From Rachicladosporium sp. CCFEE 5018 (taxonomy: Eukaryota; Ascomycota; Dothideomycetes; Cladosporiales; Cladosporiaceae), in contig KZ111165.1 in assembly GCA_002077045.2 (NCBI GenBank), positions 21,311-82,149 on the forward strand: a stretch of 60,839 nucleotides of DNA. Reading direction: 5' to 3'. The position numbers and the translations under genes were made by a program. This document shows positions 19,141-29,627 of this stretch, piece after piece. The notes under the pieces were generated by a model. The model was given only the letters and a program-made list of their open reading frames with translations, was not told the origin of the DNA and made no database searches. Within the stretch, counting starts at the first letter, position 1. Each line of letters opens with the position of its first letter.

Positions 19141-21450
19141 ATGGTGGGGCCACGCGAGGACGGCGCAGATTGGGGAGCCATCATTGAAGACTTCACCGTC
19201 CGTGGCCGGCACCACGAACCGTATGCCAACACCACAGAAGACAGCATCCGGCACATGCGCAACAGATGGTCGTCGTGAGTGTCCTCTCGGCCCTATAATC
19301 TCGCGGGACGTGTGTCGCACAGTGCTGACAGCTTTGGCTCAACAGCTTCTGCTGTGCGGCGCGACTGGGCGACCCTCACGAGGCCCTGCGTGCTGCCGGT
19401 CCTCCTCAGTTCAAAGCGTTCTTTCAATGGGTCATCGTCAACGCAGAACGGTCAGCACAGCAGGGTCCGACCCTCAAGCAGTACTTCCGTGTGTTGAAGA
19501 TGGTGTACAAACAAGTCACCGGTGCCCTCCTAGATGATGTGGTGGTATCGGATGTGAACGCCGTGAGATTTCTCCCATTCGAAATGCTGCGCCTTGCTTG
19601 GACTGACTCATCCGATCTCAGTTCATCCAGCACTACGCAGAGGGTAAAACGAAAATATTTCACCGCCCGAAACCTGTTCCTTCTGGTGCGGACTTCGTCA
19701 ACATGCTTCACTTCCTCTACTCCTCCGACTGGACGCTGTACCCCGATGAACGACAGCGTGTGCAGCAGGGCTTCCTCATGATCATCCATGCTTATAGTGG
19801 CCTACGACCCAGCTCTACAACGCAGTCGGGAAAGCGGCGCAAGGTCCAGGCCTCGAGTCTTGAGGAGGAAGACAACCTTGCCGCCAAGCTCCGATACGGC
19901 GACGTGGCCCTCATCCTCACGGAGGACGACCGTGGACATGTCCGCCTCGCGGTACGGCCCACATTCAGGTACTTCAAGGGCGGAAATCGTCGACCGCAAC
20001 AGTTCGTGCCACGGTCACACTACACCTCCTATATGGCCGTACTGATTGAGTCCATCCAGAAAGACCTTCACCTGGTTCGACCAGCCGGATATCCTCACCT
20101 GTCCCGTCGCCCACTCAGTCTCGCTCGCTCTTCACGACGAAGCTTTTCGACTACCGGAGTTGCACCGTGCACAGAGCATCTTCGATGTCACCCTTCCCGC
20201 CGGCCGGACAAAAAAAGATCACGCTCCATTGGCGCGACGACGTTCTTGACAAGCCCATCCTGCGAACCTCAGACGGCGGGTCGACTGAAGCCGAATTGCC
20301 CACTAGTGTAGCGTCAAAGCGGTTGAGGAGCTTAGGAGAGAATATGGGTTATCGCGAGCCAGTCACATGGTATTGGCTTCGTCGACTGGTTCTTAACGCC
20401 GTGGACGGTATGCTTATCGATTGTGATCACGGTCTCGTCGTTGCTAATCCATACACAGGTGCTGGATCTGAAGAAGTGCGCAATCAGGTTGCAGGCCACC
20501 TTGACAGTCGGACCTATCGAAATAATTATCAGGATCAGCATATCTCCCTCGATGTTGCGAGCCTCGTTCGCGGTCGGCAAACGGAGGATGCCCTCATGCA
20601 GAAGCTGAACCATGCTGCGGCCGATATCGATCCCGACTGCAATCTCCTGCTTGCGCCTGAAACCCTTCAGCAGATCGCGACCCTCCCGGACGTTTTCGCT
20701 CTTGAAACCGAATGTTGCCGCCTTGCGCAAACTCTGCGAGACCAATATGGCGCCATCTCAGCCGCTCCGTCTTCTGATAGCCTGGTCGCTCAACATACCC
20801 AAACCCAACGCCAATACCGGGCGAGGAAGCAATTCCACCGATCCCGGCTGCTGATCCAGCAGCGGCGAGACTTCTTTGCCCACAAAGACACAGAGCTGAT
20901 CAAGATGCAGCTTAGTGACGGGGGCTCATCCGACTTGGTACAACCGAAACAAAGGGTGTGCAACCTCTCCGTCCCCGAAAGAGCGACCTTGGTGGCGCTG
21001 GCCACGGTGGGTGACCTGTCGTCCCCAACTTCACGAGCAGATCGATCGAGTGCCGTCCAAGCCATGGCAGATCTCTGTCGTCGGGTCGAACTGTCTCAGC
21101 ACCGCCGAGGTCCCGAGACCATACTGGCATGCGAATTGAGCCCTAGGGCCTCACCAAGCAAGCCTGACAAAGTCCCGGACACGGATCCATTTCCTCTTCA
21201 ATGTCTCCCGTTTCAATGCCTCTTCTGCCTCGGAGACAAGCGACTTATTTTAGCAGACCGTACGCATAATTTCAATCGTCAACAGGCTCTGTGGAAGCAC
21301 GCGAAGAAACATCTCGATGCTATTGACGAGCGCGAGAAGATCTGTTGTCCGCATCCGAAGTGTCGCAAGCTAGACGTGACGTTGAGTGACGTCCAGCATC
21401 TCAAGAATCACGGGCTGAGGGAGCACGGCATCCGATTGCAATGTCGCTAG
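19141..21450 (+). pseudogene. DUF3435 tyrosine-recombinase-like protein with C-terminal zinc fingers, frameshifted
   Basis: Five exons are inferred: 19141-19274, 19346-19562, 19622-20013, 20060-20407 and 20459-21450. The introns are 71, 59, 46 and 51 nt; the last has a perfect GCTAAT branch. The product matches fungal DUF3435 proteins, relatives of tyrosine recombinases and Starship captains: GFLMIIHAYSGLRPS, ILTCPVAHSVSLALHDEAF, ITLHWRDDVLDKPILR, then WLRRLVLNAVDG, VRNQVAGHLDSRTYRNNY with the Arg, Gly-His and Tyr positions, and a tail with C-x2-C and C-x4-C zinc-finger-like motifs. One extra A in the A7 run at 20210-20216 shifts the frame between LPAGRTKK and ITLHW. The start at 19141 is the first ATG beyond the L28 copy; more N-terminal sequence may be lost. 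The frame before and after the shift is otherwise clean, so decay is recent or the base is an error. Confidence 0.75.
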
Positions 21451-23388
21451 GGCAGCAGTCGCCTGAGACATGTATAATTCCGCCATTATGTACGTCTACA
21501 CCTTCATTTGCCCCTCTGCAGCTCACTTGGCGTAAAAGCACGTATCAGGAGGTCACAGGACAAGTTTACCTGTGGGCTACCGCTCTGTTCAACAGCGCTA
21601 GACCATTCGCGCTGAAGCCTTCGCGCTGAACCCAATTCAAGGTCAGATGTGCTCCTATACCCTACGACAAGAGTGGAGAGGAGCTCCGCATGCAAGCACG
21701 GAAAGACACCTACGACGTCTCATGTCGCAGATTTGGCTGGAGGTACACGACGACCCGGCTTTGCGCTCCTCTCGATGCAATTGATCAGATGCTTCTCGTG
21801 GGTATACCCCTTGCTCTCGCACAGTGACTGCTGCTTCTCGCCGCTCCACGGCCTGTTCACATTGTTGCGCATTGCACTCTCTAGCTCGTGCATCCAGCTC
21901 GCGGGCTCCGGCGTCTACCTCACGTTGGCGAGCACTTGCAGCAAGAATGTGAGCTACGTGACGGATCTGCTAGATCGCCTCTCCCTGTAGTTGCACGAGT
22001 CCAGCTCTGTGAGGGGCCCTGTTCTTCTTAACGTCTGCGCTCTTTTGCGCGGTGTACTAAGGGGTTCTCCACTGCTTCCGAGTGCACCTGTGATCGACCT
22101 CGCTGCAGGTCATCCCCATAGCGGCCCTCGGACCCCGGGTCGTCAGTCCCTATATAGAGCACCAAGTCAAGAGTCGCACCACCTCCCAAAGTCACTGGCT
22201 ATACAAAAGGGTCAATTAGCAAGCCACCAAGACTAATAAACATAAGATCAAACTTTTCTGCCTCTATGCGATCAACAATGGAGTCTCGGCGAAAGAATGC
22301 TGGAGCACTTCTTTTATCACCTGTTCTGGACTAAGAATTAATTTCTCGCTCGCTGACGATCTTCTGAGCTACGCTGACCTCCCATGAATGACAGCGGCTT
22401 AGAGGCAGCGCGACCCTTCTCGATCGAAACCTAACGATCATGATTTGCTCTTGTTCATCGTCCATAGTTAGCGCATGGACTGAGACTGGAGCGTATCTTT
22501 GGACGCTTTCACAATCCTTTGACAAATCGTAAGCTAATGCCCCTTGCTAATATAAGAACCGCTGTGCCTCAGGAGATCGGTGGGAGGCGCAGCCCGCCCC
22601 GGCAACATGTACATCATCCCAGGGAATAGCCACTAGGCCTTGAGCCTGTTAGTCTTATATACATCGTGCAGGAATGCGCACGAACGTGTTCGCACATCAT
22701 TGGTATGGCTCGCACCGCGCCACCCATTCCGCTGATCGAGCCGGCCCAAGATGGCAAACGGGCCTGAGTGTCGTTCATGCAAGAGCGTGTGGCCTGTGAA
22801 GCACTAACTTACACAGTGGAGCACAACTGCCGCTGGGTGTCACCCGCATCGTCTGGAGTTCTTCACCGGCTTGTGCAGCTAGCCAATCAGTGATAATGTT
22901 GCCACACCACATTCTGTTCGATTTAGACGTTCCGAAGGGCGCGTAGCGGCGGAACAGGCTAGCACACAGCAAAATGCCTGTGGCGGTCATTGTCACAATA
23001 GCAGGGCGATCTGCATACCGTACTATGCATCGAACGCAGTCAAGGCAACTTATATCTCAGTCTCTGCAGCGCACTCGCAGATAACCGTGAAACTACTGGT
23101 TCACCACGTGGAAGCAATAACTTAAGCCCGTCGTTAAAACAGTCCATCTGTGCGAGTACTGTGATCTCACCATACAATGCAGCAAGAGGCAAATAATGTT
23201 GGTCAATGCTCATTAGCGCGCGCTTCTCATTCGCCACGCGTCAGACATGTTATTGTAACGTTAACTTGTTCGATCGGGCATGGACCGCGCCAGCTCCGTT
23301 TACATCCATATATGTTTCTCGTCCAGCTCGCAATCCATGCCTCATCCCAGTTATCCACATTCTCACAGCTTGCATCATTTACGCACAC
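21451..23388. other. Intergenic, no gene recognised
   Basis: Almost 2 kb without a supported gene. I checked it for a missing L28 first exon on the minus strand and for a boundary of the DUF3435 element (terminal repeats) and found neither. The last part is the promoter region of the PigL-N gene. Confidence 0.45.
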
Positions 23389-24705
23389 ATGGCTGAACCA
23401 ATCGGGCTAGCATCAACTTTGCTGACCTTGGTTGCCTTTGCTTTCCAGTCATCAATTGGACTACACAAACTAATCAACGAGTTCCACTTCCACGTAGAGC
23501 GTGTTCTGGAACTTATCAATGAGCTCATTGCACTTCAAGATGTCCTGCGCTCGCTAAACATCACGATCGAGTCCAACAACGAGACTGATCTGTCAGCGCT
23601 CAGATTTCCTGTGCTTCGATGCGGTAAAGCATGCACCAAATTCGCCGAAATCCTTGAGGAATCTTCTCGCAAGTCAAGAGGGAATCGTACAAGTTTCCGC
23701 GACTGGGTGAAGATCAAATATATGGATGATGACATTGATGGCTTTCGACGCCTCTTGTCAAGCTACAAGCAGACTATTAGTGTTGCATTGATGTACGCTA
23801 ATCTGTAAGTTGCTTTCCAATCTTGCTCTTATCCAGCTCTTACCTTTTAACATATTGCTTATAGTCAAAAGTCATCCGCTACCGCCGAAAGCATCAACAA
23901 ACTCTCTGATCAGCTCGTTAGAGCACAGTCGAATCTAGAAGAACGGGTGACCTGCATAGCCGAAACATTAGAATCATTTGAACAGGGTTCCGCAACGGCC
24001 GGTCTCAGTATCGAGGATGTAGACACCATCAAAGAAGAGCGACGGACCACCGAGGAGTGCCTTAGCATTTGCGCTGATCTTTCCGCGCATATCGGCAGAA
24101 TACAGCCAGTGTCCTCATTGGCTAGCGACGACAGCATTCCGCCTATGACTGGAGAATCGTCATCGCGAATGACCAATGCTAGTCTTCAACAGTGTCAAGA
24201 CACATTGAAGCGCACAGCTGTAAAGCTTGTGAACCACCACAAAAGCCTTCTTCATGAATCATTCAAGCAAGCAAAGGCCCGGGCAATGACTCCGGCACAG
24301 ACTGCTGAGCTTGATACACTGCAGGAGGAGCTGGAAGCTGTCTGGGAAAGTCGAGATATTTGCAGTACTATCAAGAATACCGGCACAGGAGATTTGTTCC
24401 AAGTGATGGCATCGACGGACGGCACAATCCTACACGGCACAAATGAGGGACACGGTCGTGTTGTCCAGGGTGGTGGACACTACGGCACGGAGTCATTTGC
24501 GACATTGATGCGAGCACTAGAAGGTCGAGTAGCAGCAACCGATGATCTTAAAGTGACCGTAACTGAGAACGGATCTTCCGTCACTTTCAACAAGGAGCCG
24601 GAGGCAGATAGGTACACGACTTTCTCGCAATATGGTCCGGGCGTCCCACTCTCGAAGAGCTCGGCGACCGATGGATCAGAGAGAACCGACACAGGCCGAA
24701 CTTGA
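23389..24705 (+). CDS. Protein with PigL-type fungal N-terminal (Helo-like/STAND-associated) domain
   Basis: Exons 23389-23804 and 23865-24705 are joined across a 60-nt intron (GTAAGT...TATAG), giving YANLQKSSATAES and 418 residues. The start MAEPIGLASTLLTLVAFAFQ and the following LRCGKACTKF, TSFRDWVKIKYMDDDIDGFR and LSSYKQTISVALMYANL match the family called azaphilone-pigment-cluster protein L N-terminal domain (PF17111). That domain often precedes ankyrin or NACHT modules in fungal STAND-like proteins. A second conserved part is IKEERRTTEECLSICADLSA. The C-terminal 150 residues hold a helical region and then low-complexity sequence, with no NTPase or repeat domain. The N-terminal hydrophobic stretch may act in membrane association. 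The gene is convergent with an ankyrin-encoding gene whose stop lies 84 nt away. Confidence 0.85.
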
Positions 24706-24789
24706 TTCACAACTGGTTTAGGCGCTTTGTGTAACCACACGTCAAAACATAGAGTACCACCTTGAGCGCAACCTGCCAGTTACTGTACC

Positions 24790-25878
24790 TCACAAGGAGC
24801 AGTTGGAGTAACTCCATGCGCTGGTCGACGGCTCCTGTTCTTGCCACAGTCGTGAAGAGCCGAGCACTGGAAACACCTCGTCGTCGAACAGGTTTTCAGC
24901 TACAATGGTGGGAAGATTGTCCTTTCCGCTGGCGTCAGCTGACTGTCGATTCCATGACGGGCTGAAAGTGGCTGACACTGGCGAGAAAAAGCAGTCGGCA
25001 TTAGAGCTGTCTTGTACCGACCAGCGACGGCCAATACTAATAAAAGAAGCCCTCTGAGGAGATGAGCTCCTGTGTTCTTGAAATATGCCTCGCACCCGTG
25101 GATCGGGATGCTGTAGGCCAAGACTATGCGCCTTCGTATCTCTATCAGAGCCGAACTCTAGAAGGAGCATGACCAGCTCCAGCGTGCAAGTCCGAATGGT
25201 GTTATTCGACTCGTCCGAAGCTTCCCGTTTGAGAGCAAGGTGCAGTGGAGTGTTTCCTTTCGATGTCCTAACATTCACATTTGCGCCAGACTCGAGAAAT
25301 ACGGGCGCAGACTTTGGCAATTGTCGAAGACAAGCTGCGTGCAAAGATGTATAACCGGCCTCGCCCGCAATCTGGCTATCAGGGTCACCCATTTTGCCGA
25401 AGAGAAAGATGGCGATCTCCTCATGCCTTACCAATAGTGCCAGAAGGAGAGGCTTGTATCCATTGGCTCCACAGACCTCAGCATACCCTCCGTTCTTGAG
25501 GAGAAGCTCAACCATGCCAAAATGTCCCGCCGCAGCAGCATGATGTAAAGCTGTCCCGTTGCGTCGGGGCTTTCCTCGAGTATCAACTTCTGCTCCCAAA
25601 CGAAGCAGTCGCCCATCCTCCGCTGCATCGCCAGCTATGCGCGCCTCCTCGTCTCTGCGCTTATCCTGCTGAATGTCCAGAGCCGGTGCGAACTTGCTCT
25701 TCGCCCGGATCGACCTGCCCTTGAAGTAGAAAAGGAACGGCATGGGGATGAAGAGCGCGGCGACGCAGCCCAACAAGGTCATGCCCCACTGAATGCCAAT
25801 GCCTTCGAACATGTAAGAGCCGAAGAGTGGGAAGATGGCGCCACACAAGGAACGCATGATGGTGTTCGCTGCGATGGC
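24790..25878 (-). CDS. Chimera: C-terminal piece of an MFS transporter fused in frame to ankyrin repeats
   Basis: From an acceptor-like TTCTAG at 25884-25879 the frame reads AIAANTIMRSLCGAIFPLFG and then GMTLLGCVAALFIPMPFLF and RSIRAKSKFAPALD. These are the last two helices and tail of a fungal DHA1-type MFS (polyamine/fluconazole-exporter family). It then runs without a stop into ankyrin repeats: NGTALHHAAAAGHFGMVELL, NGYKPLLLALLVRHEEIAIF, GYTSLHAACLRQ and GNTPLHLALKREA. A disordered C-terminus ends at 24790; 362 codons in all. None of the first ten MFS helices is found upstream, so the transporter is not functional. A shorter protein could begin at Met 25857 or later. It may be an ankyrin gene that has captured the MFS end, or a stranded exon of a larger gene. 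Confidence 0.65.
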   Translation of the reverse strand, partial: AIAANTIMRSLCGAIFPLFGSYMFEGIGIQWGMTLLGCVAALFIPMPFLFYFKGRSIRAKSKFAPALDIQQDKRRDEEARIAGDAAEDGRLLRLGAEVDTRGKPRRNGTALHHAAAAGHFGMVELLLKNGGYAEVCGANGYKPLLLALLVRHEEIAIFLFGKMGDPDSQIAGEAGYTSLHAACLRQLPKSAPVFLESGANVNVRTSKGNTPLHLALKREASDESNNTIRTCTLELVMLLLEFGSDRDTKAHSLGLQHPDPRVRGIFQEHRSSSPQRASFISIGRRWSVQDSSNADCFFSPVSATFSPSWNRQSADASGKDNLPTIVAENLFDDEVFPVLGSSRLWQEQEPSTSAWSYSNCSL

Positions 25879-27249
25879 CTAGAACCCAAAAGGTGGTTAA
25901 CGCGAACGATGAGGCGTTTTGGGAGATGGCGGCCGAGAGTGAGGCGGCACTGAGTGGAGATAGTCAAAGCAAGGAGATCTAGAAGGTGAGAAAGTTGGAA
26001 AGATAGTGTGATGCAACGGCAGGGAACGATCAGTGTTGGCTACCCACATGATTACGAGAGCCTCTTTTCTACAGCAATATGGAAAGTCTTACTGTATGCC
26101 TCTCGTTGCCTCTCCTCACGTGCGTGCGGTGCAGCAGTGCTTTGGTTTGACGGACGTCGAGCAAATACTGAACCGGGAGCCTTTGGACTCGAATACTGCC
26201 TCATTACAACACTCCCTGCTTTTCGTCACTTGCTTGTGCTTTTGCCAACCGTATTGGCCATTGGCCTGCTCCCTTGGCTCCAGCAGCAAGCAAACCCAAA
26301 GCCGGCCAAGTACAATCTCACCATGACTATCATAGGCTGGATATGTCGTCGCTGTCACGAGCTGGACGGCCTTGGGGACTACAGTCGCATGGATAGCAAT
26401 AATACGACACTGAAAGAGGGAAGACATACCACGCTCCGACCGCCTTTTACATCACACACTGTACGCACGATACAACCCTAACAATGCGCCTGTAACACAA
26501 AACATATGCGTGCGAAAGGTCTCTCTCAGCAAGATCAAACCTGAGTTGCTCAACCTGAGAACAAGAGAGAGGAAGAGCCCGGGTGACCGCGTTCTGTCGG
26601 GGTGGTGTTGGTAAGTGCTGGAAGATTGGCGCAATGAGAACAAGGACCCAGCTGACAACGGGTGTGAAAGGGAGCGGCGGATCAGGGCAACTGCAAGCCA
26701 GATTTTGAGGCAGCGCGGGACACGAGTCATTTCTCAATGGCGGCTGGCGGTCTCGACGCAAACACTATGAACGATACGCAGCCTTTCGGCTCACAACGTC
26801 AGCCTAACACTCAATTCGACCTACCCACTCACGCACCCTAGTGCCAACCGCAGGTCTCGTTTCACTCGCCGAAGATAGGACAATGAACACTTGGAAGAAC
26901 GACTTTAAGAGCACTTGCTAGCAATTGATACACGAGATCTCGCTGATAAGATACCACTGTGACAGGAGCAGTATACAATGATGGAACCTGTATGGGATTC
27001 GAGGTGACAATGCGAAAAGCGCCAGCATCGGGATTTTGGAAGATAGCATTAGAGCCCTCTAGGCATGAGGCCGGGCGTAATAAGACCTACTACTAGGCAG
27101 CAATACCCTGAAATCGTCATTGGATTATATATACGTTTACACAACATACGACTCGAAGAAAGGACAAGGAAACGCGAAGGTGACGCTAAAGCGTGGCAAG
27201 CTTCGTGCATCTACATTGTTTAACCCAACTCAACTCCTGCAACACAATT
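25879..27249. other. Intergenic, no gene recognised
   Basis: A stretch of 1.4 kb. A 157-codon open frame (26008-26481, plus) and overlapping minus frames exist, but none has family features or splice partners. I searched the minus strand for the missing MFS exons and saw none. Confidence 0.45.
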
Positions 27250-29081
27250 TCAAGCCTGCAGCAGAACAAGCTCAACATCCTGGCCACCAACTATAAGGTG
27301 CACACCAAACGGCTTGCCATGAGTCGTCTCCGTCACATTCTTCAGCTCTCCATCAACATATACACCATACTTGCCCGGAGGCAAGTTCCGCACCACAGCA
27401 GTGACATCAACATCCTTCGTATGCCAAGTTCGCAGCGCGACGAACATAGCTGACTTCTCTTCATCCCATCTGCCACTGAGGCAATCAACGCCTGTCCCCA
27501 AATCGATTCCATCAACATACGGTGTCTTCTCCACCTGCTCTCTAGTCCAAGGACACTCCCACATCTTCCTCTGTCCGCCTTTGACATTCAACCGAGCGTA
27601 GCCGATACATGCGTTGCCGGTATGTGGTTCGCCGTAGGTATAATTCCCATCATCATCCCAGAAATCTTTCTGATCGTAGCTGCGACGAGAATAGTGCAGG
27701 CCACCATTTGTCCACGTCGGGCCCAGGTACGTATCCGCGTGCAGTAACAAGGCTTCGAGATCAGGAGACCCGCGGATTTCGGACATACCTTGAGCTACAT
27801 GGCCGAATTGGGGACCTAAGTATTTCCTGGCGGTCACCGGTTTGCCAACGGCCTGCTTTTGAGCGCGGCTGACTACTGTGGGGTCCTTGGGGTCTGCGTC
27901 TTCGTTCTTGACAATATCTCTAATGGCGTTTGCTACTGGCGAAGGACGGATGTTGATGCGACCATCAACTTCATGGAGAAAGCCCGATGTCACTAAGGGC
28001 CAGTTCCGCTTCGTTAACTCTTGATCCCATACGAGAAATGCTGAGATCCTGAAATGCTATGTCAGCATTATGGCTCAAGAACGGAACGCTCGTTCTCACA
28101 CACCATCCAGAATGCGAGATCTCTCTAGCATTGACGACGTTGTCTTGTCCAGGCGCATAGAACGCGCGAAAGAGACCATTGTCTCCCGTTAGTCCCTTCT
28201 TGGCCCAAGCTGCTTTGTACTTTGGCAGCACCTCTCCGATTACGTCGGTGCCGTTGAAGACATCAGTGTATCTCGTCCCAATGAGCTAGCACCGCTTAGC
28301 AAACAAAAGAACATCTGAACGAAACGCCACTCACAGGAAACTGGTTGCAAACGATGAAGACCATGTTCGGTTCGCAGCAGACGCCCATCCAGCTCGATTG
28401 TTCCATCTGCGTAAGGATCGCCTTTTTCAGCGAATCTCTGTTGTACTTGAAAGACTCTGGACCAAGGCCAAAGAAAATGGGGTCCCACTCGAAGACCTTG
28501 TCATTAGTGTCAGCGTCTGGCTGAAGTAGATTCTTCTCCTCAGTGGCATGCTTACAAGGCTATCGGGTTTATCAAACTCGTCATCGCCGAACAGCATCGC
28601 ATACAGAGACGTCATAAGCAAAAGATGGCCAGAATACTAGCTTGGATTAGCCACTGGCGTGCATCAATGCAGACAGACAGACGTACCATGATATTCTCCC
28701 TGCAGACAGGATCCGCCCAAGGCTTCCTCAATTCCTTCAGATCTGGATCCGCACCGACTCCAGACTGGCTCGTCATATACCAGTATCCCCAAACCTCCCT
28801 CAGCAACATCTTGTGAATGAGCTTATGGATCAGAGGCTTGAAAATCGACCGCATAGCTGGGAGACGGTGGTAATGCGCAGCACCCGCTCCATATGTCATC
28901 GCGGAAAGTTGGTAACGGTACGAGGTGTCGTGTTCTTGGAGCGAGTCGATGCCACCCATGAGAGACCATTCGCCGTCGTGTAGCGAGGCGAGGTTCCAGA
29001 AGTGCCTGAGGTGACCGCATTGCTCGCGAGTGAGCTTCGGCTCTGTGAAGAATGAAGCTTCAAGGTTTTTTGGGCAGGAGG
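27250..29081 (-). CDS. Linalool dehydratase/isomerase-like domain protein
   Basis: Five downstream exons are clear: 29081-28687, 28636-28556, 28496-28335, 28285-28104 and 28048-27250. The introns are 50, 59, 49 and 55 nt, all GT-AG. The product (about 539 residues plus an unresolved N-terminus) follows the fungal family with the linalool dehydratase/isomerase domain (PF18566-like): REQCGHLRHFWNLASLHDGE, YGAGAAHYHRLPAMRS, LREVWGYWYMTSQSG, LKELRKPWADPVCRENIM, LLLMTSLYAMLF, CCEPNMVFIVCNQFP and HTGNACIGYARLNV. In bacteria Ldi acts on monoterpenols; fungal substrates are not established. A first exon must exist upstream of the acceptor at 29082-29083, perhaps ending at GTAAGT near 29267, but I could not fix the start. 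It is divergent from a P450, suggesting a metabolite pair. Confidence 0.85.
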
Positions 29082-29627
29082 CTAATTACCACATCCCCGC
29101 TGCTTATTGCGCTTTCGGTTGACATCATGATTTCGACTATGTTTCTACTATCGTGGTGCATCACGGCCTCAAATTTGGACGGGAGTGTAGTCCATTTACC
29201 TGATCTTTGACGATCAGCCCTCCGCAGGCGGAACGGTCCCGGATTGCCCCGGCCCGTAACACTTACCGAGGCTTTAGCCCTAAGATTAGTAGCATTCGGG
29301 TGAAACGACGTCCCCACAGTAGCTGCCAAACCTCTGTCAGCACTATTGGGCGTGTCGAGTGCGGCGCAGTTCCGTAGACCCCACTCATGATAGAATTGCG
29401 GAGTGTGGTCATCCTGCCGTGGTTCTGCGGAAAGCCGAGGTTACCCAAGCACAGCAGTCACTATGTCGCTCGCATCCAGGGAACTAGCGTGCTCGGCAAG
29501 GATTACTCATCATTGGGTTTATAACCTCAGAGCGTGCACACTCAAATCCGTTCATCAGAGCGGACGAAGACGGCGGATCGTACCAAGGAATCTGCAAAAC
29601 GAGCAGATAGAGTCTGGGTTATTCGTC
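29082..29627. promoter_or_regulatory. Divergent region between LDI-like gene and P450, containing the unresolved LDI 5' exon
   Basis: These 546 nt hold both promoters and the 5' end of the LDI-like gene. On the minus strand a GTAAGT donor-like site lies at 29262-29267 after an open stretch ending LRAKAS, and ATGs occur near 29388 and 29412. The join to the exon at 29081 needs a phase I could not reconcile. Confidence 0.4.

Noticed and set aside
26008..26481. 157-codon plus-strand frame with a hydrophobic middle
   Set aside because: No conserved motif and poor coding-like composition; probably chance.
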